Shown here: piece after piece, positions 8,138 through 15,063 of the stretch | How the letters are laid out: each line of letters opens with the position of its first letter | Numbering within the stretch: the stretch's first letter is position 1 | Origin: an uncultured Slackia sp. | GTDB lineage: Bacteria; Actinomycetota; Coriobacteriia; Coriobacteriales; Eggerthellaceae | Length of the DNA stretch: 31,408 bases | NCBI GenBank assembly: GCA_900553775.1 | Contig: USEZ01000006.1 | Span: forward strand, 1-31,408 | Direction: 5' to 3' | Notes under the pieces: generated by a model | What the model saw: the letters and a program-made list of their open reading frames with translations, nothing else | What the model was told of the DNA's origin: nothing | The model's database searches: none | Translations under genes and position numbers: made by a program

Positions 8138-8535
8138 GGCGCACCGTCCCTTCCTCCGACAAATCCGCGCAATCGCACGCCCGCGCTCCGGCAGGCACGC
8201 ATTCCAAGCGTTTCACTATACAAAAAAGAACGCGCCGTGGCGCGTTCTTGCATGCGGAAACACTTCGGGCGCACGGGATGCGGCCTGCAAAATGGACCGC
8301 GCGCTTCGTCCGAGCATCGCCCGTTGCTGTACGCACGCCCCGGCGAAAGAGAGGGGAGCGCCGAGATATGCGCACAAAAACGGACGATCGGCCGGAAAGG
8401 CGCGACGGAATCGGCATCCGCCGCGCCTCTTTCCCGCTGCCGAAGCATACGCCCGACGACGGCAGGGCGGCACGTTGCCAGGCGCGGCGGCCCGACTTCG
8501 TGTGCGCATCGCCATCCGCCGTCGGGTGAAGCGCC
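8138..8535. other. 398-base gap between the two dmsC genes
   Basis: This gap holds the intrinsic terminator at 8222-8249 and, just beyond it on the minus strand, a TATAGT hexamer (8215-8220) that could be the -10 of the second dmsC gene, though no -35 fits. A strong ribosome binding site (GGAGGAAGG, about 8149-8157) precedes that gene. In 8250-8535 I see nothing supportable. Confidence 0.5.
8222..8249 (-). terminator. Intrinsic terminator of dmsABC
   Basis: On the minus strand an 11-bp perfect stem, AAGAACGCGCC with GGCGCGTTCTT (arms 8239-8249 and 8226-8236, 2-base loop), runs straight into a stretch of T. It lies 287 bases after the dmsC stop and before the second dmsC copy, so it should end the dmsABC transcript. 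Confidence 0.85.
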
Positions 8536-9393
8536 CTACAGGCCGATCGACATCTGCACCGCGTAGAACGCGAAGCGCACCAGGAAGATTCCCGCCAGCG
8601 CGGCAACGGAGCCGACGGCGGAAAGCGCCAGGGCCTTCTTGCCGAAGCAGGCGCCGCCGAGGCAGCAAAGAGCCACGATGCCGCAGACAGCCGCGCCGCA
8701 CAGGTACGGAACCACAGGCTCGGCAAGCGTTGCGCCTGCAACCGCAGGGCTCCACAGCTCGCCCAGCATGTCGAAGTGGCCCACCAAGGCAACCGCAGCG
8801 GCGATGAAGCCCGCGGCGCCCAGCATGAACGCGATCGACTTCAACATGTGGGACGTGCGCTTCTCGATCGCCTTTGCCAGCGAAAGCACGAGCAGCCCCA
8901 CGAGCGTGCCGCCCAGAAGGCCCATGCCCAGCATTTCGAGCGGCACGAGCGGGAAATTCCACGAAGGAATGGTGGGCATCATGTACGCCAGGCCGGTAAA
9001 CACCGTGAAGACCAGCGCAAGCGCGGCAACCACCAGGGCAAACGGCTTGCGAGCCGAAGCGGAGAGCTTGCCCGCCAGGCCCAAGGCCACATACAGCGCC
9101 ATGGCGACGAAGAACACCATGCCCACCGCGATTTCGTTAGAAAGCGGCGAATGGCCGATGCCCGCGAACACGCCTACCGCATGAAGCGGCGATGCGAGAT
9201 GGAAAAACGACGCCACGAAGCCGAGCGCCACAAGGCCCGCGGGAATCAGCGAGAAACGGTCGACGGCCTTCAGCTGCGCGTCATCGAGCTTCAGCGAGCA
9301 CACGGCCGCCGCCAGCACGACGAACGCGCCTGAGCCCAAAGGCGCCAACGTGGTGAAAATCGCCAAAGGCAATTCGTTCAGAGCGGTTTCCAT
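8536..9393 (-). CDS. dmsC: DmsC-type membrane anchor subunit
   Basis: A 285-residue membrane protein with about eight transmembrane segments, the quinol-oxidising anchor of a DmsABC-type reductase. It takes electrons from menaquinol and hands them to the iron-sulfur subunit DmsB. The N-terminus ELPLAIFTTLAPLGSGAFVV and the motif GIGHSPLSNEIAVG are typical of the family. Its ATG is one base past the dmsB stop codon, and its ribosome binding site GGAGGTGC lies inside the end of dmsB, so translation is tightly coupled. It is the last gene of the dmsA-dmsB-dmsC operon. The family is secure; the terminal electron acceptor (DMSO, TMAO or an organic substrate) cannot be told from this subunit. Confidence 0.93.
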   Translation of the reverse strand: METALNELPLAIFTTLAPLGSGAFVVLAAAVCSLKLDDAQLKAVDRFSLIPAGLVALGFVASFFHLASPLHAVGVFAGIGHSPLSNEIAVGMVFFVAMALYVALGLAGKLSASARKPFALVVAALALVFTVFTGLAYMMPTIPSWNFPLVPLEMLGMGLLGGTLVGLLVLSLAKAIEKRTSHMLKSIAFMLGAAGFIAAAVALVGHFDMLGELWSPAVAGATLAEPVVPYLCGAAVCGIVALCCLGGACFGKKALALSAVGSVAALAGIFLVRFAFYAVQMSIGL

Positions 9394-9394
9394 A

Positions 9395-10015
9395 TTAGAG
9401 CACCTCCAGGGGGTTCACGATCCTACCGGCACGGCTGTCGGAAGGCTGGGCGTCGGCGCAGGCCTTCACGAACAAATTCGGGGTGGTGAGCTTCGCCTCG
9501 GGCAAGGGAGCGATGTTCGCACGCTCGCCGAGCTTTGCCATCTCCTCGGCCGGGCCGAACGCCAGGGCGCGCGCGGGGCACGCCTCCACGCACACGGGCG
9601 CCTCTCCTGCGGCGACGCGTTCGGCGCAGCCGTCGCATTTCACCGAATGGCCCTTTTCGCGGTCGACCTTCGGCGAGTTGTAGGGACATGCCATGTGGCA
9701 ATAGCCGCAGCCGATGCATTTGCCCTCGTCGACGCTTACCAGGCCGGTCTGCTCGTCTTTGTGCATCGCGCCCGTGGGGCACACCTGCATGCAGGCCGGA
9801 TTGTCGCAGTGGTTGCACGAAATGGACACCGGATAGCTGAAGCACGTGGTTTTGAAGCACCCGTCGGCATCGCGCACGGTTTCGCCGCCGGCACACTCGT
9901 ACACCTTGCGATAGGCAGACTCAAGACCCAGGTCTTTGTAGTCTTTGCAGGCGAATTCACAGGTCTTGCAGCCGGTGCAGCGCGTCGCGTCGAAGTGGAA
10001 CGCATACTGAGTCAT
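9395..10015 (-). CDS. dmsB: DmsB-type iron-sulfur electron-transfer subunit
   Basis: A 206-residue ferredoxin-like subunit with sixteen cysteines arranged for four [4Fe-4S] clusters. The blocks are CTGCKTCEFACKDY near the N-terminus, CNHCDNPACMQVCPTGAM, CIGCGYCHMACPYNSP, and CDGCAERVAAGEAPVCVEAC. This is the normal DmsB layout. It carries electrons from the membrane anchor DmsC to the molybdenum subunit DmsA. There is no export signal of its own; in this family the subunit is carried across the membrane with DmsA by the Tat system. The ribosome binding site GGAAAGGATCG precedes the ATG, 31 bases after the dmsA stop. Confidence 0.96.
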   Translation of the reverse strand: MTQYAFHFDATRCTGCKTCEFACKDYKDLGLESAYRKVYECAGGETVRDADGCFKTTCFSYPVSISCNHCDNPACMQVCPTGAMHKDEQTGLVSVDEGKCIGCGYCHMACPYNSPKVDREKGHSVKCDGCAERVAAGEAPVCVEACPARALAFGPAEEMAKLGERANIAPLPEAKLTTPNLFVKACADAQPSDSRAGRIVNPLEVL

Positions 10016-10046
10016 ATCTCGATCCTTTCCTCGTCACACGGCCCGC

Positions 10047-12470
10047 TTACGCGGAGACCTTCTCTACCTGGCAGATATTCGTATGCTGCGGATTGCCCTT
10101 GGACAGCGGCGAGGGGCGCTGGGTGGTCAGCGTATTGATGCTGCCGCCCTTGTCGACGCGCTCGGGGTCGCCGTACATGTCGGCCGTATGCCATGCGCCC
10201 TGGGAAACCGCGACCGTGCCTGGAACCACGCGCGGGGTCACCTTGGCAAGAAGCTCGATGGTGCCGAACTGGTTTTTCACATGCACCGTATCGCCCTGTT
10301 CGATGCCGCGCTCCTGGGCGTCGACCGGGTTGATCCACGCCTCCTGCGGATTGACCTCCTTGAGGTCTTCGATGAAGCCCCAGGAAGAATGGATGCGGCC
10401 GCGATAGTGGAAGCCGGTCAGCGCCAGCGGGAACTCGTCGGTGGTGGATTCCACGCCGAACCACTCGGGAACGTACGCGGGAATAGGAGGCAGGGTTTCC
10501 ATGCCCTCGAGCGTGTCGCCTTCCTGCAGCTCCCAGCCTTCGGTGAACTGCAGCAGCTTCTCGGAGAAGATCTCGATCTTGCCCGAAGGGGTGTCGAGCG
10601 CGTTTTCCACGGGATCGGTGCGGAATTTCTCCATGGAAATCTTCTTCTTGCCGGGACGCACATAGACGCCCTGCTCCATGGCCTGCTCGTAGGAAGGAAG
10701 CTCGGAATCTTTCTCGCGCGACTTCTCGTAAAGCTCCGCGATCCACTCTTCCTCGGTCTTGCCCTCGGTGAACTCTTCTTTCACGCCGAGCTTTTCGGCC
10801 ATGAGCGTCGCCATCTCGTAGGCGGTCTTGCGCTCGAACTTCGGCGAGGTGCACGGCTGGCCGGCGATCATGTAAGCGTTGTCGCCGCCAGTGCCGATCA
10901 TGGACACCTGCTCGAAGCGGAACAGGTCGGGCAAGATGATGTCGGCGTATTTCAGCGAATCGCACATCACCGTATCGATGCCCAGGATGAACTCGCACTT
11001 GCTTTCGTCGGAGAGGATATCGTGGGCCTTGTTGATGTCGGAATGCTGGTTGGTCAGGCAGTTGCCGGCATAGTTGATCATGTACTTGATGCCCACTTCG
11101 AGCTTGTCGCCGCCCTTGACGCCGGCGTTTTTCGCCGTCATCTCGGGACCGTGGTCGATCGCGTCGGTGAACAGGAAGCACGGGATGCTCTTCTTCACGG
11201 GATTGGTGCCGGCGGGAAGGCTCGTCAGCGAAACGGAATTGGATCCTTCGCGCGTGCCGTTGTTGGTGCCTTCGAGGCCGATCTGGCCCATCAGGCACGG
11301 CAGCGCCATGATCGACCAGGCGGTCCACTCGCCGTTGGAGCGGCGCTGCGGGCCCCAGCCCTGATTCACATAGAGCGGCTTGGCGGTGCCCACCTCGCGC
11401 GCGAGCTTCTCGATGGTCTGCGCGGAAATGCCCGTGACCTTCGCGGCCCACTCGGGCGTCTTTTCCACCATGTCGTAGCCTGTGCCCATGATGTAGTCGT
11501 AATACGACATGTTCTTGCCCCGGTAGGCCTCGGGCATGGTCTCCTCGTCGTAGCCCACGCAATAAGTATGCAGGAAGTCGAGGTCTACCAGATCGTTCTG
11601 AATGAGGTAATGCGCGATGCCCGCGACAAGCGCCGCGTCGGTGCCGGGGTTGATCGGCAGCCACGTTTCGGAGTGGCCCATGGCGGTATCGCTCATGCGG
11701 GGGTCGATGATGTAGATCTTCGCGTTGGTCTTCTCGCGCAAATGAGCCCAATCGTAATGCGAGACCGCGCCGCCCTGGCGCGTTTCCACCGGGCTCGAGC
11801 CGAACAGCAGGATGAGCTCGGCGTCTTCGGCGGCGGAAAGGGTCGATCCGCCCGACTGCTTGCTGCCGTACATATACGGCGTGATGCAAGAAATCTGCGC
11901 GGTGGAATAGCTGTTGTAGAAGCCCAGGTAGCCGCCCACCAGGTTGAGCATGCGGTTGAACGGACGCGAGGTGGAAGCCGAAACGCCCGTGGCGTACGGC
12001 ACATACACGGCCTCGTTGCCGTAGGTGTCGATGACCTCTTTGAGCTTGGTTGCAGCCGTGTCGATGGCCTCTTCCCAGCTGATCTGCTCGAACTTGCCCT
12101 CGCCGCGCTTGCCCACACGCTTCATGGGATAGCTCAAACGGTCGGGGTGGGCCAGCCAACGGCGATAGGTGCGTCCGCGCAGGCAGGCGCGCGGCTGCGG
12201 CTCGTCGAAGGCGGCATCCTTGCTCGTGTAGGTATCGACCCACACGACCTCGTCGTCTTTCACATGGAATTTCAGCGAGCAACGGCCCGGGCAGTTGATG
12301 GCGCAGTGGCCCCAGGTGGTCTTCTCCTGTCCGTCGGCGAAAGCGGCCGGCGCGTCGCCGAACATGGCATCGGCGCCCGCGGCGCCGCCGGCGGCCACGG
12401 CCAAAGCGCCGAGAGCGCCCGTCGTCTTCAGAAACGAACGGCGGCTCACGGCATGCGTGTTCGTGGACAT
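10047..12470 (-). CDS. dmsA: DMSO reductase family molybdopterin subunit (DmsA-type)
   Basis: An 807-residue catalytic subunit of a DMSO-reductase-family enzyme, binding a bis-molybdopterin guanine dinucleotide cofactor. A Tat signal peptide is clear: SRRSFLK at 9-15, then an Ala/Gly-rich hydrophobic stretch ending near AFADG at 44-48. The N-terminal [4Fe-4S] cluster ligands are C56, C60, C64 and C96 (CAINCPGRC ... RACLRGR), the DmsA-type spacing. The segment NSYSTAQI (185-192) probably holds the serine ligand of molybdenum, by analogy with DmsA. The C-terminal MopB-type domain includes FHYRGRIHSSWG and VKNQFGTIELLAKV. The start is supported by GGGGGAGAT before the ATG. DMSO is the textbook acceptor, but Coriobacteriia carry many such enzymes with dietary or drug substrates, so the substrate is open. 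Confidence 0.95.
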   Translation of the reverse strand: MSTNTHAVSRRSFLKTTGALGALAVAAGGAAGADAMFGDAPAAFADGQEKTTWGHCAINCPGRCSLKFHVKDDEVVWVDTYTSKDAAFDEPQPRACLRGRTYRRWLAHPDRLSYPMKRVGKRGEGKFEQISWEEAIDTAATKLKEVIDTYGNEAVYVPYATGVSASTSRPFNRMLNLVGGYLGFYNSYSTAQISCITPYMYGSKQSGGSTLSAAEDAELILLFGSSPVETRQGGAVSHYDWAHLREKTNAKIYIIDPRMSDTAMGHSETWLPINPGTDAALVAGIAHYLIQNDLVDLDFLHTYCVGYDEETMPEAYRGKNMSYYDYIMGTGYDMVEKTPEWAAKVTGISAQTIEKLAREVGTAKPLYVNQGWGPQRRSNGEWTAWSIMALPCLMGQIGLEGTNNGTREGSNSVSLTSLPAGTNPVKKSIPCFLFTDAIDHGPEMTAKNAGVKGGDKLEVGIKYMINYAGNCLTNQHSDINKAHDILSDESKCEFILGIDTVMCDSLKYADIILPDLFRFEQVSMIGTGGDNAYMIAGQPCTSPKFERKTAYEMATLMAEKLGVKEEFTEGKTEEEWIAELYEKSREKDSELPSYEQAMEQGVYVRPGKKKISMEKFRTDPVENALDTPSGKIEIFSEKLLQFTEGWELQEGDTLEGMETLPPIPAYVPEWFGVESTTDEFPLALTGFHYRGRIHSSWGFIEDLKEVNPQEAWINPVDAQERGIEQGDTVHVKNQFGTIELLAKVTPRVVPGTVAVSQGAWHTADMYGDPERVDKGGSINTLTTQRPSPLSKGNPQHTNICQVEKVSA

Positions 12471-12726
12471 ATCTCCCCCTTTTTTTCCAAACCTCGTTCA
12501 CACCGCCCGCAGCATCGACCCATGACGCGCCGCCATGGCCCGACGGGGCGGAAAACACCCCTCGAGTATGCCCCCGCATGGCGCCGCATGCTGTCACATA
12601 CAACGTGTCATTTAGCGGTTTTCATTCGGGGAACGTCACATATTTTCGAAAATCGACGCGAGAAACGGCGCGTCGGCGAAGGTTCGCGATAGACTTGCCC
12701 GAACACTGGAGTAAAGGAAGGCGCCC
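12471..12726. promoter_or_regulatory. Divergent promoter region of dmsABC and its LuxR regulator
   Basis: This 256-base gap separates dmsA (minus) from the membrane-LuxR gene (plus). It is markedly less GC-rich at 12590-12660. The octamer GTCACATA occurs twice in the same orientation, at 12593-12600 and 12635-12642, 42 bases apart (four helical turns), with a related CGTGTCA at 12604-12610. These are candidate binding sites for the regulator. I do not see a convincing -35/-10 pair on either strand. Confidence 0.45.
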
Positions 12727-14268
12727 TTGGAGAAAACGAAGAAATACGCCCGCTACATGCCCAACACGCGCAGCCTCGGCTATGCGCTCTTCCTTGCCGT
12801 CAACGCCACGGCCGTATGGGGCGGCGTGTTCCCGTTCCTTCCCATGAGCATTCAAACGAGCTCGTTCACCGTGGCGTTCTTCCTCGCGCAATCGCTCGTT
12901 TTCGCCGTGAGCTATTTCGCAAGCACCCTGGGCGTGTATTTCTTCCCCGGCCCGGCGCGCAAGTTCCTCGTCTGGGCGGCGGGGCTTCCCTATCTTTTGG
13001 GATGGTGCGCCCTGATCGCCGCCGTCTACGTGCAAGACGCGGCGCTCAAGCTCGCCATAGCGGGCGGAGCGCTCATCGGGTTCGGGTCGGCGGGGTTTTA
13101 CATGGCCTGGCAGCGCCTGTTCGCATCGCAGAAGCCCGCCGTGGGCAATCGCGACCTCATTCTGGCCACGGTGTTCGCGCCGCTCATCTATTTCGCGCTC
13201 TACCTCATTCCCGTGGCCGTCACGGTGTTTCTCATTCCCACGGTGTTCATGCCCCTGTTCGCGCTGTCCATCCTGGTGGCAAGCCGCACGACCGACCTCG
13301 ACCAGCCCATGTTCGAGAACCTCCCGCGCGAGCACAAGAACACCTACGTGCAGGCGCTGAAAGATTACTGGCGCAGCGCGTTCTGCATCGGCGCCTTCGC
13401 GTTTTCTTGCGGCGTCGTGCGTTCGATCGCGGTGGAAACGCCCGAGGTGGGCGCCGAAGTGAACATGCTTTCCATGGCCAGCATGCTGGTGGCGGGCGTC
13501 GCGTTCGCGGCCACCTGGCAGAAAAAATCGCTGCAGCTCAACGTGTCGTCGGCCTTCCGCGTGCTGTTCCCCTTCGTCATCAGCGCCTTCGTGCTGCTGC
13601 CGTTTTTAGGGAAAGACTACATCGCCCCGTTCGCGGGCGCGCTGTACGCCCTGTACGACTGCGCGATCATCCTGATGATGGTGCAATGCGCGCAAGCTTC
13701 GCGCGAACGGGGCATCAACCCCGTGTTCATGTACGGCTTCTTCGGCGGCATCGTGTACATGCTGCACGACGCAGGCTACATCATGGGGCTGTTCGCGGGC
13801 AATCTGACCATGTTCGGCCTGCAGCCGCTCACCTCGATCGCGCTGTTCTCGGTATATCTGCTGGCGCTCGTGTACTTCGTGGGTCAGGGCGGATTCAAGC
13901 AGGCGCTGTCGCCGAACAGGGCGCGGGCCGAGCGGATCGAGCTCATTCCCACCGCAGCCGCGCCCGCCAAACGCAAGCGGCCGAGCGCAAGCGTCCAAGC
14001 CGAAGGACAGCGCAAGCCTGCCGTGGTCGACCGCATATCGAAACAGTGCATCCTCGTGAAAAAGCACTATAAGCTTTCGGAGCGCGAAGCCGAAGTCATG
14101 GAACTGATCGTCCGCGGGGCGACCGTGGCACGCATCGCCGAAATGCTCACCGTGTCGGAAAACACCGTGCGCACGCACAGCAAGCGCATCTATGCCAAAC
14201 TCGACATCCACCGCAAGCAGGAACTCGCCGACCTGGTCGATTCGTTCGACCCCCGCACGCTGGAATAG
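12727..14268 (+). CDS. Membrane-embedded LuxR-type transcriptional regulator
   Basis: A 513-residue one-piece sensor-regulator. Residues about 15-405 form a polytopic membrane domain of roughly 12 segments resembling an MFS-like fold. A basic linker (about 408-445, with APAKRKRPSASVQ) leads to a LuxR/GerE helix-turn-helix at 448-505: YKLSEREAEVMELIVRG, then IAEMLTVSENTVRTHSKRIY and LDIHRKQELADLV. This architecture is common in Eggerthellaceae beside reductase operons, where it is thought to sense a substrate and switch on the neighbouring enzyme. The gene diverges from dmsABC, so that operon is its likely target. The start is a TTG at 12727, supported by AAAGGAAGG just upstream; the next ATG at 12757 has no comparable site. 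The ligand is unknown. Confidence 0.92.
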   Translation: MEKTKKYARYMPNTRSLGYALFLAVNATAVWGGVFPFLPMSIQTSSFTVAFFLAQSLVFAVSYFASTLGVYFFPGPARKFLVWAAGLPYLLGWCALIAAVYVQDAALKLAIAGGALIGFGSAGFYMAWQRLFASQKPAVGNRDLILATVFAPLIYFALYLIPVAVTVFLIPTVFMPLFALSILVASRTTDLDQPMFENLPREHKNTYVQALKDYWRSAFCIGAFAFSCGVVRSIAVETPEVGAEVNMLSMASMLVAGVAFAATWQKKSLQLNVSSAFRVLFPFVISAFVLLPFLGKDYIAPFAGALYALYDCAIILMMVQCAQASRERGINPVFMYGFFGGIVYMLHDAGYIMGLFAGNLTMFGLQPLTSIALFSVYLLALVYFVGQGGFKQALSPNRARAERIELIPTAAAPAKRKRPSASVQAEGQRKPAVVDRISKQCILVKKHYKLSEREAEVMELIVRGATVARIAEMLTVSENTVRTHSKRIYAKLDIHRKQELADLVDSFDPRTLE

Positions 14269-14276
14269 AGCGCGCG

Positions 14277-14867
14277 CTACAAAAGCGACGCCGCGGCGGC
14301 GTCGATTGCCGCGATGTTCATATCCACGAAGCGCGGCTTCACGCATGCGCGCACGGCGTCTTTCAGCTCGTCGAGCGTAATGCCGATCGCGCCCGTTTCG
14401 ACGGCGACCGCGAGCAGCACCATGTTGAGCACCTTAGGGCTGCCCGCTTCGGCCAGAAGCGACGCCTCGTCGACAGCAACGGTGCGGCCTCGGCGGGCGC
14501 GCAGGGCATCGAGCACGGGAGCCGCCTCGTACACGCTTTTCGACAGCGATGCGGTAACGGGCTGCACGACGCGCGAGGCGCTTACCAGCACGCCCTCCGG
14601 CTTCAGCAGATAGGCGATGCGCGCCGCCTCGCCGGGCTCGAACGCGATCAACGCGTCTGCTTGGCCGGTCGATACCAGCGGGGCATGCACGTGCTCGCCG
14701 CCGTCTCCCATGCGCACATGGCTCACCACGCTTCCGCCGCGCTGGGCCATGCCGATCGTCTCGGCCGTGCGCACCTGCCATCCGCGATTCTGCGCCGCCT
14801 GGGCAAGCACCTTCGCCGCAAGCACGGTGCCCTGTCCGCCGATGCCGGTCAGCACTACGTTTTTCAT
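14277..14867 (-). CDS. iorB: Indolepyruvate:ferredoxin oxidoreductase, beta subunit
   Basis: A 196-residue small subunit of the aryl-pyruvate:ferredoxin oxidoreductase, which decarboxylates indolepyruvate, phenylpyruvate or hydroxyphenylpyruvate to the aryl-acetyl-CoA and reduces ferredoxin. The N-terminus KNVVLTGIGGQGTVLAAKVL and AQRGGSVVSHVRMG are hallmarks of the gamma-type domain of 2-oxoacid oxidoreductases. The frame extends upstream, but the ATG at 14867 with AAAGGAACG before it gives the expected family start. It follows iorA on the same strand after 196 bases, an unusually long gap containing a 28-bp palindrome. Its stop lies 8 bases from the stop of the convergent LuxR gene. Confidence 0.94.
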   Translation of the reverse strand: MKNVVLTGIGGQGTVLAAKVLAQAAQNRGWQVRTAETIGMAQRGGSVVSHVRMGDGGEHVHAPLVSTGQADALIAFEPGEAARIAYLLKPEGVLVSASRVVQPVTASLSKSVYEAAPVLDALRARRGRTVAVDEASLLAEAGSPKVLNMVLLAVAVETGAIGITLDELKDAVRACVKPRFVDMNIAAIDAAAASLL

Positions 14868-14886
14868 CGCCGTTCCTTTCATGAAA

Positions 14887-14914
14887 ACGATGCGCGCCGC
14901 GCGGCGCGCATCGT
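14887..14914. repeat. 28-bp perfect palindrome between iorA and iorB
   Basis: The arms are ACGATGCGCGCCGC (14887-14900) and its exact complement (14901-14914), with no spacer. On the minus strand it is followed at once by TTTTC and then the iorB ribosome binding site. It could be an attenuating terminator that lowers iorB relative to iorA, a processing site, or a protein-binding palindrome. Confidence 0.75.
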
Positions 14915-14920
14915 GGAAAA

Positions 14921-14967
14921 CCCGCCGTCGCGCGAATCCGAAAGACGCAAGGCCCGCCGTCGCGCGA
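14921..14967. repeat. Direct repeat of 15 bp in the iorA-iorB gap
   Basis: CCCGCCGTCGCGCGA occurs at 14921-14935 and again at 14953-14967. The start-to-start distance is 32 bases, about three helical turns, so a protein-binding tandem site is possible. A chance repeat in GC-rich DNA cannot be ruled out. Confidence 0.5.
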
Positions 14968-15063
14968 CCTGCGCGTTTCGCGCCGCGAACCGCACGTATG
15001 CCCGCGCGCTTTTCCTCGCATGCAAGCATCGCGCAAACCGAGACGCTTGCGGCCGAATGAAAC

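Noticed and set aside
10083..12692. 869-codon plus-strand frame opposite dmsA
   Set aside because: It is the antisense shadow of dmsA, which has a Tat signal, metal-binding cysteines and full family similarity.
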